From Drosophila pseudoobscura (lineage: Eukaryota; Arthropoda; Insecta; Diptera; Drosophilidae), in the NCBI RefSeq assembly GCF_009870125.1, contig NC_046683.1:10540001-10604000 (forward strand): a DNA stretch of 64,000 bases. Reading direction: 5' to 3'. Positions 36,801 to 50,237 of this stretch are shown piece by piece; position 1 is the stretch's first letter; each line of letters begins with the position of its first letter. The translations under genes and the position numbers were made by a program. The notes beneath the pieces were generated by a model. It saw nothing but the letters and a program-made list of their open reading frames with translations. It ran no database searches and had not been told where the DNA came from.

Positions 36801-39800
36801 CTTGAGCCTGTCTTCGTCTCCTGTTTTTGAGGTAATTGTTTTTTTGTTTTTAAGCATTGCTTACATTTAATAATTCATTAAAAAAAAGGTTTAGTATTTG
36901 ACTGGTTCGTTATATGTATATTGCACACAGTGAACACTCCCATTTGACGGATGAAATGCATTTTGGCACAAGAAAAACAATTCAATTTCAACTAAAATTA
37001 TTGCTCCTGCTACTGCTTATCCTTTTGCTATTTAAGTTTAATTATTGTTTTTTTAGTTTTACTCAGTTTTTTTTTTGCCCAATAAATGATATGCACAATG
37101 TTGATATAGGAGACAATCTTCTGCTGCCGATGCTGCTGCTGCCCTCTTCATTCGTTACCGTTCTAAATCGCATCTTATATGCGCCTATATACAGCTCAAT
37201 GAAATGACATTTGCTTTCTTCCTCAGTGTTTCTTATTTTTGTAGTTAGTTTTTCCATTTTCCATTTTCTGTGCGTTCTGCTTTGGCAAGTGTTTCCAAGA
37301 GGTGACTAAAAAGTGACTAAAATTACGAATATACCTGTTTCAGTACACATACACATACAATACAACATAATTGAGCGGGTGTTCTGTGCAATAGGTCTGT
37401 CTGCTTGTGTGTGTGTTCTAGTGTGGTATGTGGGGATGGGGATCTACTTTCATTTGTTTAGTGAAAATTCAACATTGTTTGCCCCAACTTTTATAAAAGA
37501 AATTGTATACCGATTGCACTTAACCATTTTATCAACTAAAATCTTTAGCCTAAAACCAAAAACATTTACGCTTTGAGTAGACTTTCCGAGTGGTGTGTGT
37601 GTGTGTGGGTGTGTTGGGGATGTTGCTAAGGATGTTGCTAAATATGATGCTAAACATGATGCTGTTGGGTGGCTGGGGTCGGGTCTAAACAGTTATTCGT
37701 GGAGGGGAGATTGTTATACTATATATATATCGTTCGATATAGCCCCGATCTGACGGTGTGTGTCCGAAATGTTTCAATTCGCATAAATTTTGTTCCGTCT
37801 CTGCTGGGCATTGGTTGGCCTTCGAGTCGCCGCTGGCCAGGAGCCATGATGGGCCATGGTTTGCCTTCTGGGTGCTGCAACGAAAAAGAAGCAAAAAGTA
37901 TTGGTTAGAATGGACGGCCAGTGGGGGTGGTTGTCAAAGATTAATGCAAATGTTAGCTGGAACAGATCCCCGATCCCCCAATCCCCCCCGATCCCACACC
38001 GAATCCAGTCCCAGACCCAAAAGCTGTGTTGGCCAATTAGTCAATGTCGCTGGGGGCTGGACAGATGATGACATGAGACGGCTCGGATCAGTAAGAGTAT
38101 CTACATGTATCTGTATCTTTATCTGTATCCACATCGGTATAGAGAGTGTATAAGTATCTATATCTGTATTTGCAGCTGTTTTCAGCTGGTTTCGGCTTTC
38201 AGTTTCAATGTAAAAGTTGATATAAAGAAATCAAACAGCAAATCAAATCCAATAAATCTTTAATCCAATTATAACTCATTATGCTTATATGCACACAAGG
38301 TCCCCCCCCCCTCCCCCCCTCAGAGAAATCTCAGAGAGCTCTATAATCTGATATCTAAGATGTCTCTCCCTCTCCCTCTACCTTTCCCTCTTCCCCTCTC
38401 CTCTTCAGTTTCAGCGTAATTCTTATAATTCGTATAATTCTTCTTCGTTTTGTTGTTTGCTGTCTTTTTTGTATTTTTTTTGTTGGTTTCTTTTCTGTGG
38501 GCCACAATCTACAACAACCACGGGGGGAACGCCTTAATTTTTTCCCTCTTCTAATATCGGTTCGAATATCTTTTTTTTCTTCTACTTTTGAGTGTGTGTG
38601 TGTCTGTGTGTCAGGCTGCGGCTTAGATTGTACACTGAGAGAAATAAATGGAAAATTAAAGATTAAGGGAGAATCTTTTAACGGGGAAAATGTTAAAAAG
38701 AAGAAATTCCTCGCTTGGAGGAATAAACAACAGAAGGTTTATATATTTATTTCAGAGTTTATCCTGAATAAGAGTGGGGTTTTCTAGTATTTATTCGAAA
38801 CGAGTGAATGTGAGGTCGATGCTATGAAAAAGTATGTAAATTATAGCAATAATAATTTCCAGATACTTAAAATCCTTTCTTTTGGCAGTGCATCTAAGTG
38901 CAGTGCATGAAGCCTAAAACAGATGATCAATAATATCATTATAAGAGAAAGATATAGCCAATTAGAACGAGAGAGAGAGAGAGAGACAGAGAGAAGGAGT
39001 GTAGAGAGTGAGAGAGTGAGAGAGATGAAGAACTTAAGTCGGGCGTGTGAAATTATGGAATGAAATGGAAAATTCTTCGTTTTTCTTAATCGCTCTAGCC
39101 CCTGCCCCCTGCCCCCTGCCACCCCTCAACCATTTGATATTCTTATAATTAAAGCGAATCTAGTTCTTTTAATTTGGTGTTCCCCTGCTGCTCTGTTTCT
39201 TCTGTCCCTCCCTCTATCTGTCCATTGGGGTCTTCGTGTTACGTTTTTGGATCATGCCCCGGCCCCGACCCCGACCACTGCCATGGCCCCTGCTTCTACT
39301 CCTCCTCGCTCGCTCTATCCTCTCTATCCTGCCCAGCCATCCATCTTGGTTGCTGCTGGATCTCTGGGCTTCAGTTAATCTGCAGCGCATCAGCAATTAG
39401 CGGAAACTCGTCATAAAAAATACAACAAATACAAAGATACAACAACAACAACAAATCAACAACAAGCAGCGCACAAAATCGGATAAGGCGCCGACAGCAA
39501 TAACAACAACTAATGCTCCGAAAAAAAAGTTTTGCCTAAACTTTATTTTGGATACCCTACCCTCGTGCCAAAACGGGGCAATCCCCAATTTGCCGAGCAG
39601 CTTGCCACGCATAAGGGGAGCATAAGATCCTCAGCAATCTGCATGTTGCGCGTCATGCTGCAGCGCCCATCGGTCGGTTCTGCCTCGGATCAGCGCGTAA
39701 AAAAAGGTTCGTGTGGGTGTCCCTGATAAATATGCTCCTCTGCATGAATCAATGTACACTAGCAGCCATAATTCTCTCTCCATAATTCATCCAGTTTCCT

Positions 39801-41580
39801 TATTCAAACCGGTATTCGAATTTTCACCGGCTTTGGATAGTCCTTTGCCCCAGTGAAGCCCCTTTCATTGCCGAACAAAGTGTATTTGGTAGATCGTAGA
39901 TCGTAGATCGAAAGAGCATCTAATGCTTCGATCCTCCTACAAAGGCAGGCCTTTCTTTCCTAATGTTGTTGCTATTTTTGTTGAAACTCGTTCGTGGCTT
40001 GGTTTTCGGTTCGTTTGCGGGGCTCAAAAAGATTTATTTTTTTCGTTACTTTTGTTGTTTTTGTTTTCTCTCTTTTTTAACTGATTGTGAGACAAAAATT
40101 TCTGTTGAATTGGAATTAGGACACACACATGAAGTGAAGCTTCAAAATGTAGCAACAATTTCTGGCCAGCAACGCAGCTGTGCGCCATTTGACGACGACG
40201 ACGACGACGCTCCTCGTTTTTGCCATACCGCTGCTGCTGCTGCTGCTGCCCCGCCCACCCAGTACACCCCTTCTGCTGCATACATATATATACGATATAT
40301 ATCATTTTATATAGTGCCGCAAACTTGGACACTTCTCTCTGCCTCTGTCTCTCTTTGATTGCGGTGGGTTTGTGCAAAGTTCGTGGCCTAAGTCTTTTGT
40401 TTTCTATGGGAAATACAGTTAAAGAGCAATTGAATTGTATTCGAATGCAGATTCGATTATTCCAAGATGGCCTTGAGACTATAAAAAAGGACTTTAGATG
40501 TCACAAGTACAGGAAGAGGGAATTGCAATTAGCCGAGCATGGATCTTGGATGCAAGAAGATCTGCCCTATCTGAAGAATACACACACGAGAGCAGGTCAA
40601 TGGACAGATTTAAATTGGGATAGAGACATTGATCTAAATATCAAGAGAAAACATTTAAGATGTGTAATAGATCTATTCATATGTAGAATATATAGCTAAA
40701 GTAAGGTACGACCTGGCTATCTATAAAGCTAATTGACTGTATTGTTTATGGTTTAATGGTTTTTCCTTCGTGCTTCCTATTGCCATACGGAAGTATTGCC
40801 AGTGAAGTGCCGCAAATGCAAGATGTATGGGATAACAAGATGAGTAGAACAAAAACTACACATAGATCGAAAGATAAACAGCATAAAAGTTGCAAGTAGA
40901 TGAGTGACAGAAAAGTACAGAAAGTAGATTGAGATTCAAGATTGTACTTGAAAAGGATTAACCAGATTAGCATTATCTAAAATTGCAGATCATATAATGA
41001 CAGAAATGTATCCTTTTATGTGAAGATAATACTTAAAGAGATCTCTAGACGAATATTTGTATGCGAGTAGACTAATGGGTGGCTCAGAGAGCTCTCTGAT
41101 ACATATATGTATCTCTTCTTTGAAAAAACCCCCACTAGATTTCTATTGCTTGATCATATTTTTGGTGGCTTCTTTTGTGGAATCCATAAACTGCTTAGCC
41201 ATCGATCGGCGAGCATCTGATTATTTTTGAGGCCATTTTCCAAGCAAGCCTCATTGAGGAGGTTCAAACAAAGAGTCTTGGCCAGAGGCGGCAGATGCTC
41301 AGGATAATGATGAGCGAGACGATGATGATGATGATGATGCTGCGACCGCCATGCTGTCCTGGCATGTTGTTGTTGCTGCTATTGCTGTTTGGCATTGAAT
41401 TTTTGTTGGAAATCAAATATCTAATGCCATAACCCTGGGGGTAGGTTTCTTCTAGCTCTTTCTGATTCGGTTTCTGATTCTGTTCAGAGCTCAAACACAC
41501 ACACACACACATATGCCCAAAATGGCAGCAGAAAAGGTTAATCGAAGAGCCACAACAGAACGTAAGTGCATCTGTATGTA

Positions 41581-41582
<2 letters not shown>

Positions 41583-41614
<32 letters not shown>
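41583..41614. repeat. (TG)n microsatellite
   Basis: Sixteen TG dinucleotides without interruption. Confidence 0.95.
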
Positions 41615-41616
<2 letters not shown>

Positions 41617-43014
41617 TGTGTGTGCTTGTGGGCAACACAACAAGCATCTCAGGATGCTGTCAAATGTTTGGTAATTAAAAAAGAAGAAGCAACAGCGACA
41701 GCCACGCTGGGAAAGTAATGGGAAAGAAATTTCTTGGGCCAAACGAAAGTCAAATGAAAATGAATAGACGAAGAAGAAAAAACCAAGGAAAATTTTACAG
41801 TTTTCAAGGGAAAGAAAGCAGATGAAAATCCCACATCCCAATATCTCTCAGATGTCTGTCTGAGAGGGAGGAAGGGTAGGGGAGCAGCGGTTTCGAGGGG
41901 GTTGCTTAATTTCAATTATTTCATTTTCCTTTTTTTTTTTTGTTGTTTTTTTTCGAAGCTAATTTGATTGAGTTCTTGTGTAAGATGTCAAGGATTTTTC
42001 AGCTGTGATTCGGGCAGTGCCTTTTTTGACAGCTCTAATTTAACCTTTTTCATCATCTACTCGTCGGAATCTACGCTCGGAAAATGTTCACAAGGGTTCG
42101 ATAAGTAACCAAAGATGTTAACGAAAATTTCTATAATTTATATTCCCATCTTTATGAGGAAAACCATAAAAAAAGCAAATGGAAGTGGAATAAATTTCGA
42201 TTAAAACTTTTGCGAACTGATACAAAAATCGTTGGGAAAGAAATCCTGAAAGGCATCTCTAAAAATAGGTCAAATGGGAAAATATCCCAAGTCTATATTC
42301 TGGAAGAAGTGGAAAGGAAGAGGGAAGGGTTTATTTAGGAATTTAAAGGTGGATTTGGGAGTGGATTTGGGCTATCTTTTACTCTGATATCAGAACCATT
42401 TGATGCTTGTTGGAGATACTGATTGTTGGGGATCTGGGGAAGGGGTGCCCTGAGAATGTCAAATAAAAAAGACCCGTTATGCGAAGCAAATCCCCGGACG
42501 GAGAGCAAACACAAACCACAAAAACACAGAAGGAAAGACAATGAGAATGAGGAAAGCAGGGAAGTGAGACAGACCATCTCGTCTTAACACATGTTTGTGG
42601 AACTGGAGACCCGAAGAGGGGGAAGTTCTTTTGGTGTGGCAAAGGAGGGGAGGGGGGGGGGGGGGGGAGAGATAATTCCACAATTTGCACATCGATCATA
42701 TAGCATGAAAGGAGAGAGATAGAACTTTGGTTTGTTCCACTCTACCTCTGCTCTCTGCTCCTCTTTTACTCCTGTACTCTTCTCTCTTCTCACTTCCCAC
42801 TTCTTGTCTTTCCACTTTCCTCCACTCATCGTATCATCTCCTCCTCCCTGACTGTCCCTCCCAAAGACACAAAAGCCTGTCAAGGCAAAGAAACTATTGT
42901 GCGAGAAGTTTTTTCCGTCTTTTGCTTGAATCAAAGGAAGATTCTTTTTCTTTTTCCTTTAGCGGATACATATGTATGTATGTACATACCACTAGCCATC
43001 CCGCTATATATGTA

Positions 43015-43089
43015 TGTATCTGTATCTGTAGCTGTATCTGTAGCTGTAGCTGTAGCTGTAGCTGCATCTGTAGCTGTATCTGTATCTGT
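43015..43089 (+). repeat. Hexanucleotide minisatellite (TATCTG/TAGCTG)n
   Basis: About twelve hexamers alternating TATCTG and TAGCTG, with one GCATCTG variant. It reads on the opposite strand as CAGCTA/CAGATA, i.e. an array of E-box-like CAGCTA cores. Confidence 0.9.
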
Positions 43090-45950
43090 GCATAACTATG
43101 AATCATGGTAAGTGCTAACGCTGTATATATGTACTAGCGTAGAAGGAGAAACAGAATGAGAGAACCGAAAAGGGAATACGAGAAGTAGAAAGAACAGCAC
43201 AAAGGCAGAGCCAGAGCCAGAGCCAGAGCACATTTCAAGGATTACACACTTGGATGTGTGCGTGTGAGCGAGAGAAAGAGATCTACTGTCTTTTCAAGGT
43301 ATCTACAAGATACACACAGGCACACACTCGCACACGGATGCACGGATACGAAACAGAGGTAGACAATTTCTACCTGGACAACAACCGATCAAAATCTCTG
43401 CCGAAAAAAAAAAATAAAAGAAAACGAAAACGAAATGTGGAGGAAAGAGGAAGATAGAAGGCAGTAAAGGAGAAGCGCGAGAGCGAGAGAGAAGGAGAGT
43501 GTGTGTGTGTGTGTGTGGGGCAGACGGAGAGAGCAACATCGTTGCCGAAAAATTAAAATTACAGATGGTTTTGTTGCTGGATGAGCATATGTACAGGAAA
43601 CCAGTTTTTATGTTCAACAAACAAAACCAAGAAAAACGCACGAACGAGAATCGAGTGTAGAAGATACACACACACACACACAGCACACACACGCACACCA
43701 AAAGGAGAATAAGAGGAAGAGGAAGAGAAAGACGATGGACAGAGCAGCGTTATGATGACATAGCCGCCACGCCGCCGCTGCTGCTGTTGCTGCCGCTGCT
43801 GCTGTGGCTGCCGCACATGCGCAACGCCAGCTTCGTGTCGCTCCGTCAATTGTGTATCTTCGAGATACAACTTGGCACTAGCACAAACTACAGTGCGTTC
43901 AGCCAGCATTAGATTGGGTGGTGCTGGAGAACAAACTGTACAATGAACGCCTAGTAGCTGCTACCTCCTTTGGGGGAGGATCTCCCCCGATGGCCTCTGG
44001 TTGGGGGACAGGTCTCTAAGGAGAACGTTTCGTTTCGTTTCGGTCCTTGAAGCATCTCTTTGTTTCCTGCCCACAACCAGTTCTCCTTGGCAAGCATTTG
44101 GCTGTAGATCGGTTGAATCATTGTGAATAGCTGGGTTTTTGGGTCGTATACTTCTGGCCCGCACTGTGGCCTGTGGTCTATTTCATGTGTGAGTGTTTCG
44201 TACAATTTGCTCTGCTGTTGCTAGCCGTCTTCGGCCGCTCCTACCCTCCACAGCTTCTTTGCCCCTCAGCATGGTCTTCGTTTCTATTCCCCCTCCCCCC
44301 TTGCCACCCTGAGGCACAGCCCGAGAGAAACACAAAGAAGTTGAGATACGTACGTGCAACATGTGTGCGTGAGATGTTTTTGCTAGGCTCAGCGTCGGCA
44401 ACGGCGAAATCCTGGCTATGGCCATAGAAATGCTTTTTCACGCAAGGCAAGCAGTTTTCAAGGATAGCACAGCGATCGGCAGAGTCCTTTGTCCCTCACA
44501 TCCTCAAGGATGTGCGCACATCGCACACCGGGGAAGGGAAGGGAAGCCAGTTCCTGCACACACGCACACACACATATCCGTATCTTTGTATCTACACATG
44601 TTTCTTGTCGTGTCTTGTCTTTCTTCCTCCTCACTTCTCGCCATCTTTCCTTCGCTTCTTTCTTCGCCAAAAATTGTGCCGCAAACAAAAACCCGCCTGA
44701 ACTTTTCCGTTTTCTGAGATTCTCAGCCTCAGCTGGAGAACAACAAAGAGCAGGGATATAGAGAGACACACAGATATATATATATACATAGAGGGAGAGA
44801 GAGAGAAAGAGAGACAGAGAGAAGCAACAGCAGTGAAGAAGAGATATTAAAGACACGCACGTAATTTCTTTGGAACTAGCAGCCGAATACACAAAACTGA
44901 AACCACAACAACAACGAATTTCTACAAAAATAATTAAGAAACAAAAGAGCTAAAAAAAAAACATTTATTTAAAATTGAATCGTGAGAAGGGAATGGGTCC
45001 AGCCTTAACCGATAACATGTACCTACTACCGCACGATCTGGTAGAGTTTTCAACTAAAGTCCAACTAAAAGACATTTTTAAGGCTATTATAATCCTATAG
45101 ATGTAGGCATATCCTGTATACATGCACATACAAATATCCTAGTCCTTGGCCAACAAAAAACTTAAGAGTTCGAAAAGGTATGGGAATGGAAAAACAAAAC
45201 TCTACGAAAATCGTTTGAATTTAGTATGGAATATTCTATAAAAAATGTTATTAATTTGATATTTAAAAGAAATTCCAGGACAGATGCAATGAGGAATGAT
45301 TGTAAAAATTGACTAGTAAAACAATCTAGCAGAAAACCCGCATAAAAGAAAGAGTTAGGTACAAAGAAAGAGTCAAAAAAGGACCTAGTAGAGGTTTAAG
45401 AATTATAAAAGTAGCCGCAGAGGTAAAGAAAAATAAAAACCTGTATGTTGAGGCAGGAAAAAAGGCAGGCAAAATAACTTGCTTCTCCAAAATAATCTAA
45501 AATCGATGTGATCTTTGTAAGAATGATACGAGATACCACTGTCTGGTCAAGATATTTGATCCTTAGTGTTGAACCTTTCGAAATCAGACCCATGGCCCAC
45601 TGGAAGCCCACTCCAAAGGCTGTGTAAAAAACTGAAAATCAAAATGCCACCAAAAATATGGAAATAATAAAAACATAAAATTTGTAATTTTCACTTTTTT
45701 TGTTTCTTTTTTGTCTCGTTTATATTTGTCATTTAAAAAAATACTTAGAAGGCGTGCCAAAAGGGAAAGCGTTAAGTAGGTTAACAATTAGGTTAAAAAA
45801 AAAAATAATTGTATAATAATAATAAACAAGATCTTCGAGCAGTTGGATGAGGGGGGGGGGGGGATGAGGAATGTGGGCATGCGTAGTGTTTTTTGTGGGG
45901 AGTGGGGGGAAATTAAAAATAAATGAAAAGTTTAAATAATTACAAATGGA

Positions 45951-47335
45951 TTTATTCGTGGAACATAAATTAGGGGCAACTAAACGTAATAAATATATAG
46001 GTTTATGTATAGGTTTATATATGTATATATACTATATATATACGCGTGTTTGTTTGTTTGTGTGTGTGTGTGTGTGTGTGTATGTGTCTCTATATGGTAT
46101 AATATCCCTGATTTATCGCATTTGGCGTTTTTAAGGCTAACAAATACACATGGATATGTATGTCTAGTATCTAGATATAGTATATATATCAATTGGCATT
46201 TAGTTTCTGCTTTTTAGTGTACATATCGTGTATATGGCATTTGTGGTTCTCTTTCTATACTCCTCTGCTCTCGTCCTCGCGCTCTGTTTCTGTCTCTGTC
46301 TCTCAAAAGAGAAATCATATTAAAAAAAACAATCATTACAAAATACTATTCGAAAAAAAATACATATATATATGCTCTAAGATTAAGTACAATTCGAATA
46401 TCCCAAGCTTTATACATATGGTATGTATATATATAGAGTTATATATATTCTATGTATGTATGTATATGGTTGGGAGTATATACACATATACGCGGGGCGC
46501 CCTGTTGGTATAAGCGTTTCGTTTCGGTGTTTGCTGCTGTGTTGCTGAGGTATACTTGGAGGTGTTTGTTTTTGTTTATCATTTCACATACAAATTAAAA
46601 GTTTTTTAAAATTACAAATTAAAATAGGGCATAGGGCGTAATTAGAGTACAAATAATAATACAACATTTAACATACGAGTAAAATTAAATAATTTGCTGC
46701 TACAACAATTAGGAATTCTCTTGCTTTTCTCTGCATTTCGTTTTCTTCGTACCTTTTCTCTGGAGAGATACTTTTCTCTATATATATGGCAATCTCTAAT
46801 TACAGGAATGAATTGTGGAATTCTGGAGTGTTTAATGGGTTGGATTTGTTGGGGGGAGAACAGCCTAAGGAGTGGCAGTCAAGTCATTGAAATGCTGCGG
46901 CTTTGGTGATCAAAATCAAAGTTACAAAAATAAAAAATACTTTTAAAAACAGCAAATTATTGCCTGCCAGGCAATAAAATATGTTTTCTTAATTTGAAAA
47001 CTAAATCAATGCGCGAATTATATGACATTTTAAGCACAAAATCATGTTTAAGTATGACATTGTATAGTGACACTCAAACTGTGGGTCGGTGGACTGCTTG
47101 CTTGGACTGCAGTGCAGCTGTATGGGACTGCTCGGAGCGGAAATCACTCGACACTGTACCACTTGGAAGCAGTGCTCATGTCAATCACTTGGCTGGCCCT
47201 CAACTGCAGTGCGGGTCAAACTGTCTCTCTTTCTTTGCCACAAGGCTCAGAGCATTTCACAACTTAATAAGCCCACAAATCCGATCTGATCCTAGTCCCT
47301 GATCCGTGATCCCTGATCTTTGATCCCTGACCCTA
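45951..47335 (-). other. Probable 3' untranslated region of the zinc-finger gene
   Basis: The first canonical minus-strand AATAAA downstream of the stop is the complement of 45951-45956, about 1.4 kb away. The stretch is AT-rich and has TA/TG microsatellites at 46020-46085. No coding sequence is seen. The end point is inferred, not shown. Confidence 0.4.
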
Positions 47336-49836
47336 TTAATACAATTCAATATCTTTCTCAATCATCTCGTACTCCTCGTCGGGAAACTCGTCTTTGATCA
47401 GCAGATGGTGGCTGTCCTCTGCGGCGGCTGTGACCAACAGGATTTGCTGCGCCTCCATTTGCTCCACCATCTGATCCTCCTCAGCCTCGTCCAGCAGCAG
47501 CTCCTCCTCCCCCTCCTCCTCATCCTCATCGTCCTCCAGCAGGCTGTCATCGTCGGCGGCCACATCGTCGATGGATCGCTTCAGATTAAGACTGAGACCG
47601 GGATTCAGATGGGGATTGGAGTTGGGAGTGCTCCTGGGCGACAACGACGACACGGCCGTCATCGTCAGGGAGCGGGCAAAGGCCGCCTTAATGGGATTAA
47701 TGGACGGGGCAGAGGCAGGAAGGGTGGATACAACAGTAGTCACCAACTGTTGCTGCTGCTGTTCCGACTGCGAGGCTGCTGCAGCAGCAGCGGCTGCCAC
47801 AACGGCGGCGGCTGCGGCTGCGGCGGCAGCAGATTTCTTGCCCACAACCCGGGGTCGATTGTGGGTCTCGAGGTGCTTGCGCAGGTGATCCTTGCGACAG
47901 AAGCCCTTCTCGCAAATGTCGCACATATGCTGCTTGAGCCCCGTGTGGATGGCCTCCACGTGGCGCCGCAGATCGGTCTTGTGATGGAACTGCTTCGGAC
48001 AGAGCTCGCACTTGTGCGGCTTGTCCTGGGTACGGTGCCGGCCCAGGTGTGTCGTGTAAACGTCCTCGCTCTGGAAGCGCTTGCCGCACTTCTGGCAGCG
48101 GAACGGGTACTCACCGGAGTGGAAGCTCTTGTTGTGCTGCGTGAGGTAGCAGTTCTTGGTGAACTCCTTGTCGCACTCCAGACACTTGATCCGCCCCGAG
48201 GGCAGCGTTGTCGAGTGCGGCGATGTCGATCCCACGCTGCTGTTGCGTCGCCGCTTCGTCGTGGATGGTGTGGCAGCGGCCGTTGCTCTCCGCTTTTTGG
48301 GCACCGACTGTGCCACCGTTTGCGTCGGTTGCTGTTGCTGCTCCACCTGCACAAGTTGGATCTGCTGCTGCTGCTGCTGCTGCTGTTGATGCTGTTGCTG
48401 TTGTTCCAGGGCCTGCTGCTCCATCTGTTGGTGGTGATGGTGCTGCTGGAGCTGGTCGATCTGATGCTGCTGAATCTGATGCTGGTACTGCTCCAGCTCG
48501 TAGTCCTGCTGCTGCTGTTGCTGCTGCAGCAGGCTGGCCATGTCCAGCTCCAAAGCGGGCGTGGCCCGCGAGCTGCTCACCGTGGGGGAGTAGGGGGTGC
48601 TGAGCACCGTAAGCGTGGGCGTGTGCGCCTGCTCCTGCTGTGCCTGGGCGTGGGCCTGGAGGGCCGTCGTCAGGGTGTGCACCGGCGGCAGGTCCCCCTC
48701 CTGTGGCGATCGCTGGGCCGCCACCGTCGAGTAGGGCGAGAGCGGGGCATAGGGGGCAAACAGGGAGGCGGGCATCAGCTGCAAGACCTGGCCGTCGCTG
48801 GTCGTGATCTGGTGGGGATGCCCATTCGTGGTGTAGCCAGACTCGACGCCGGAACTACCAATAATAGTGTGATAGCTCGTTGTGGGATCCAGCGGCTGCA
48901 GCTGCTGGTAGCATGGCGGCGGCGGCGGCATGATGGGCATGTGCATGGTGTGCGGCATGGGCATGGTGCTGGTGATGTGCAGCGGCGGCGGCTGCAGCTG
49001 CAGCGGCTGCAGCTGCGGCGCTGTGGTGGTGATGGGCATGTGCATGGTGGGCGGCATGGGCATGGGCATGGTGAGGGTGGTGTGGGTGAGCGTGTGCTGC
49101 TGCTGCTGCTGCAGCGGCGGCGGAGAGCTGCTGGTGCCCGGCGAACTGCTGCTGTGTGGCATATTGTCCTGCGGCAGGATTAGTGCCCCCGGATCCTGCT
49201 GCTGATGCTGCTGCTGCTGCAGGTGCTGGTGATGATGCTCCTCCTGCTGCTGTTGTTGTTCCTCCTCCTGCTGCTGCTGCCGATGCTCCTCCAACTGCTG
49301 CTGCTGCTGCTGCTGATGTTGGTGGTGGGGGTGGAGCAGCGCCTGGTAATGGTGCACCAGCTGCTGCGGCTGCTGCTGCATAGTGTCCATACTGGTGGTG
49401 GTGATAGTAGCTAGCGGCGTGGTGCTGGTGCTGCTGCACTGCAGCATACTGCTGGGCATGGGCATGTGCATGGGCATGGGCATATCCAAAGCCAGCATGT
49501 TGTAGTCCATTCCCATAGGCGGCAGCAGCGACTGCTGCGGCTGGCCCATTCCCATAGGCGGCAGCGGCTGCGGCGGCGGGGTGGTGCGCGAGAAATCCAT
49601 TGCCTGCTGCTGCTGCTGCTCCTGCCGCAGCGGCGGCTGCTGCTGAAGATGGTAGATAGTAAGGGGCGAGAGTCTGCTGTTGCTGCTGCTGATGCTGCTG
49701 GTGTTGCTGCTGCTGCTGACCGCCGTGTTGGGAGTGTTGCTGCTGCTGCTGTTGCTGTTGGAGCTGTAGGGACGAGATGCCGCCGATGCCGATGCCAGCA
49801 GATAGCTGACCTGCTGCTGCTGTTCCTGCTGCTCCA

Positions 49837-49868
<32 letters not shown>

Positions 49869-50201
49869 AGGTGATCTACTGCCCGCTCCTGATCCTGCTC
49901 CTCCTCCATGGCCATTAAGCTGCTGCTGCTGCTGCGACTGTTGTGGCTGTTGTGGGTGTGATTGCTGTCCTCCAGATGTTCGATCTTTATAGCTGCCATT
50001 GCTTCCGTTTCCATTGGCATTGTGGCTGTTGTTGTTGGGGTGGTTTTGGGGGTGGTGGTTGTTGTTGTTTCGTTCAGCAGGCCCCTCATTTGGGAGGACG
50101 GCATTTGTGTGATGTTGTTGTTGTTGGTGTTGAGTGGGGCGGAGGGACCTGCTAGCCCGTTTGGGTGACCGTTCAAAACGGAGTTGTTGTTGTTGCTGCT
50201 G

Positions 50202-50237
<36 letters not shown>

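Larger units (their letters stand above)
30860..45950. other. Noncoding, microsatellite-rich intergenic DNA
   Basis: No reading frame here has the composition or conservation pattern of a gene. Open frames are short and made of CA, GT, CT or T runs. Landmarks: CA/GT tracts near 31270, 31940, 32930, 33660 and 41583-41614; A/T-rich stretches 35500-37200; G16 at 42652-42667; a (TATCTG/TAGCTG) hexamer array at 43015-43089; GA-rich tracts near 38970-39025 and 44790-44825; G13 at 45851-45863. An ordinary regulatory region or unseen noncoding RNA cannot be excluded. Confidence 0.7.

Noticed and set aside
43015-43089. Hexamer array considered as a CRISPR or telomeric repeat
   Set aside because: No spacers and not a telomeric unit; it is a simple TATCTG/TAGCTG minisatellite in an insect genome.
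47405-49183. 592-residue open frame antisense to the zinc-finger gene
   Set aside because: It is the complement of CAG/CTG-rich polyQ coding sequence, giving Leu-rich low complexity with no domain. The sense frame has real zinc fingers.
48855-49439. 194-residue His/Ala-rich frame on the minus strand inside the zinc-finger gene
   Set aside because: It is the alternative frame of the same polyQ/His tract (GCA/CAC phase) and has no domain; the main frame runs through it uninterrupted.
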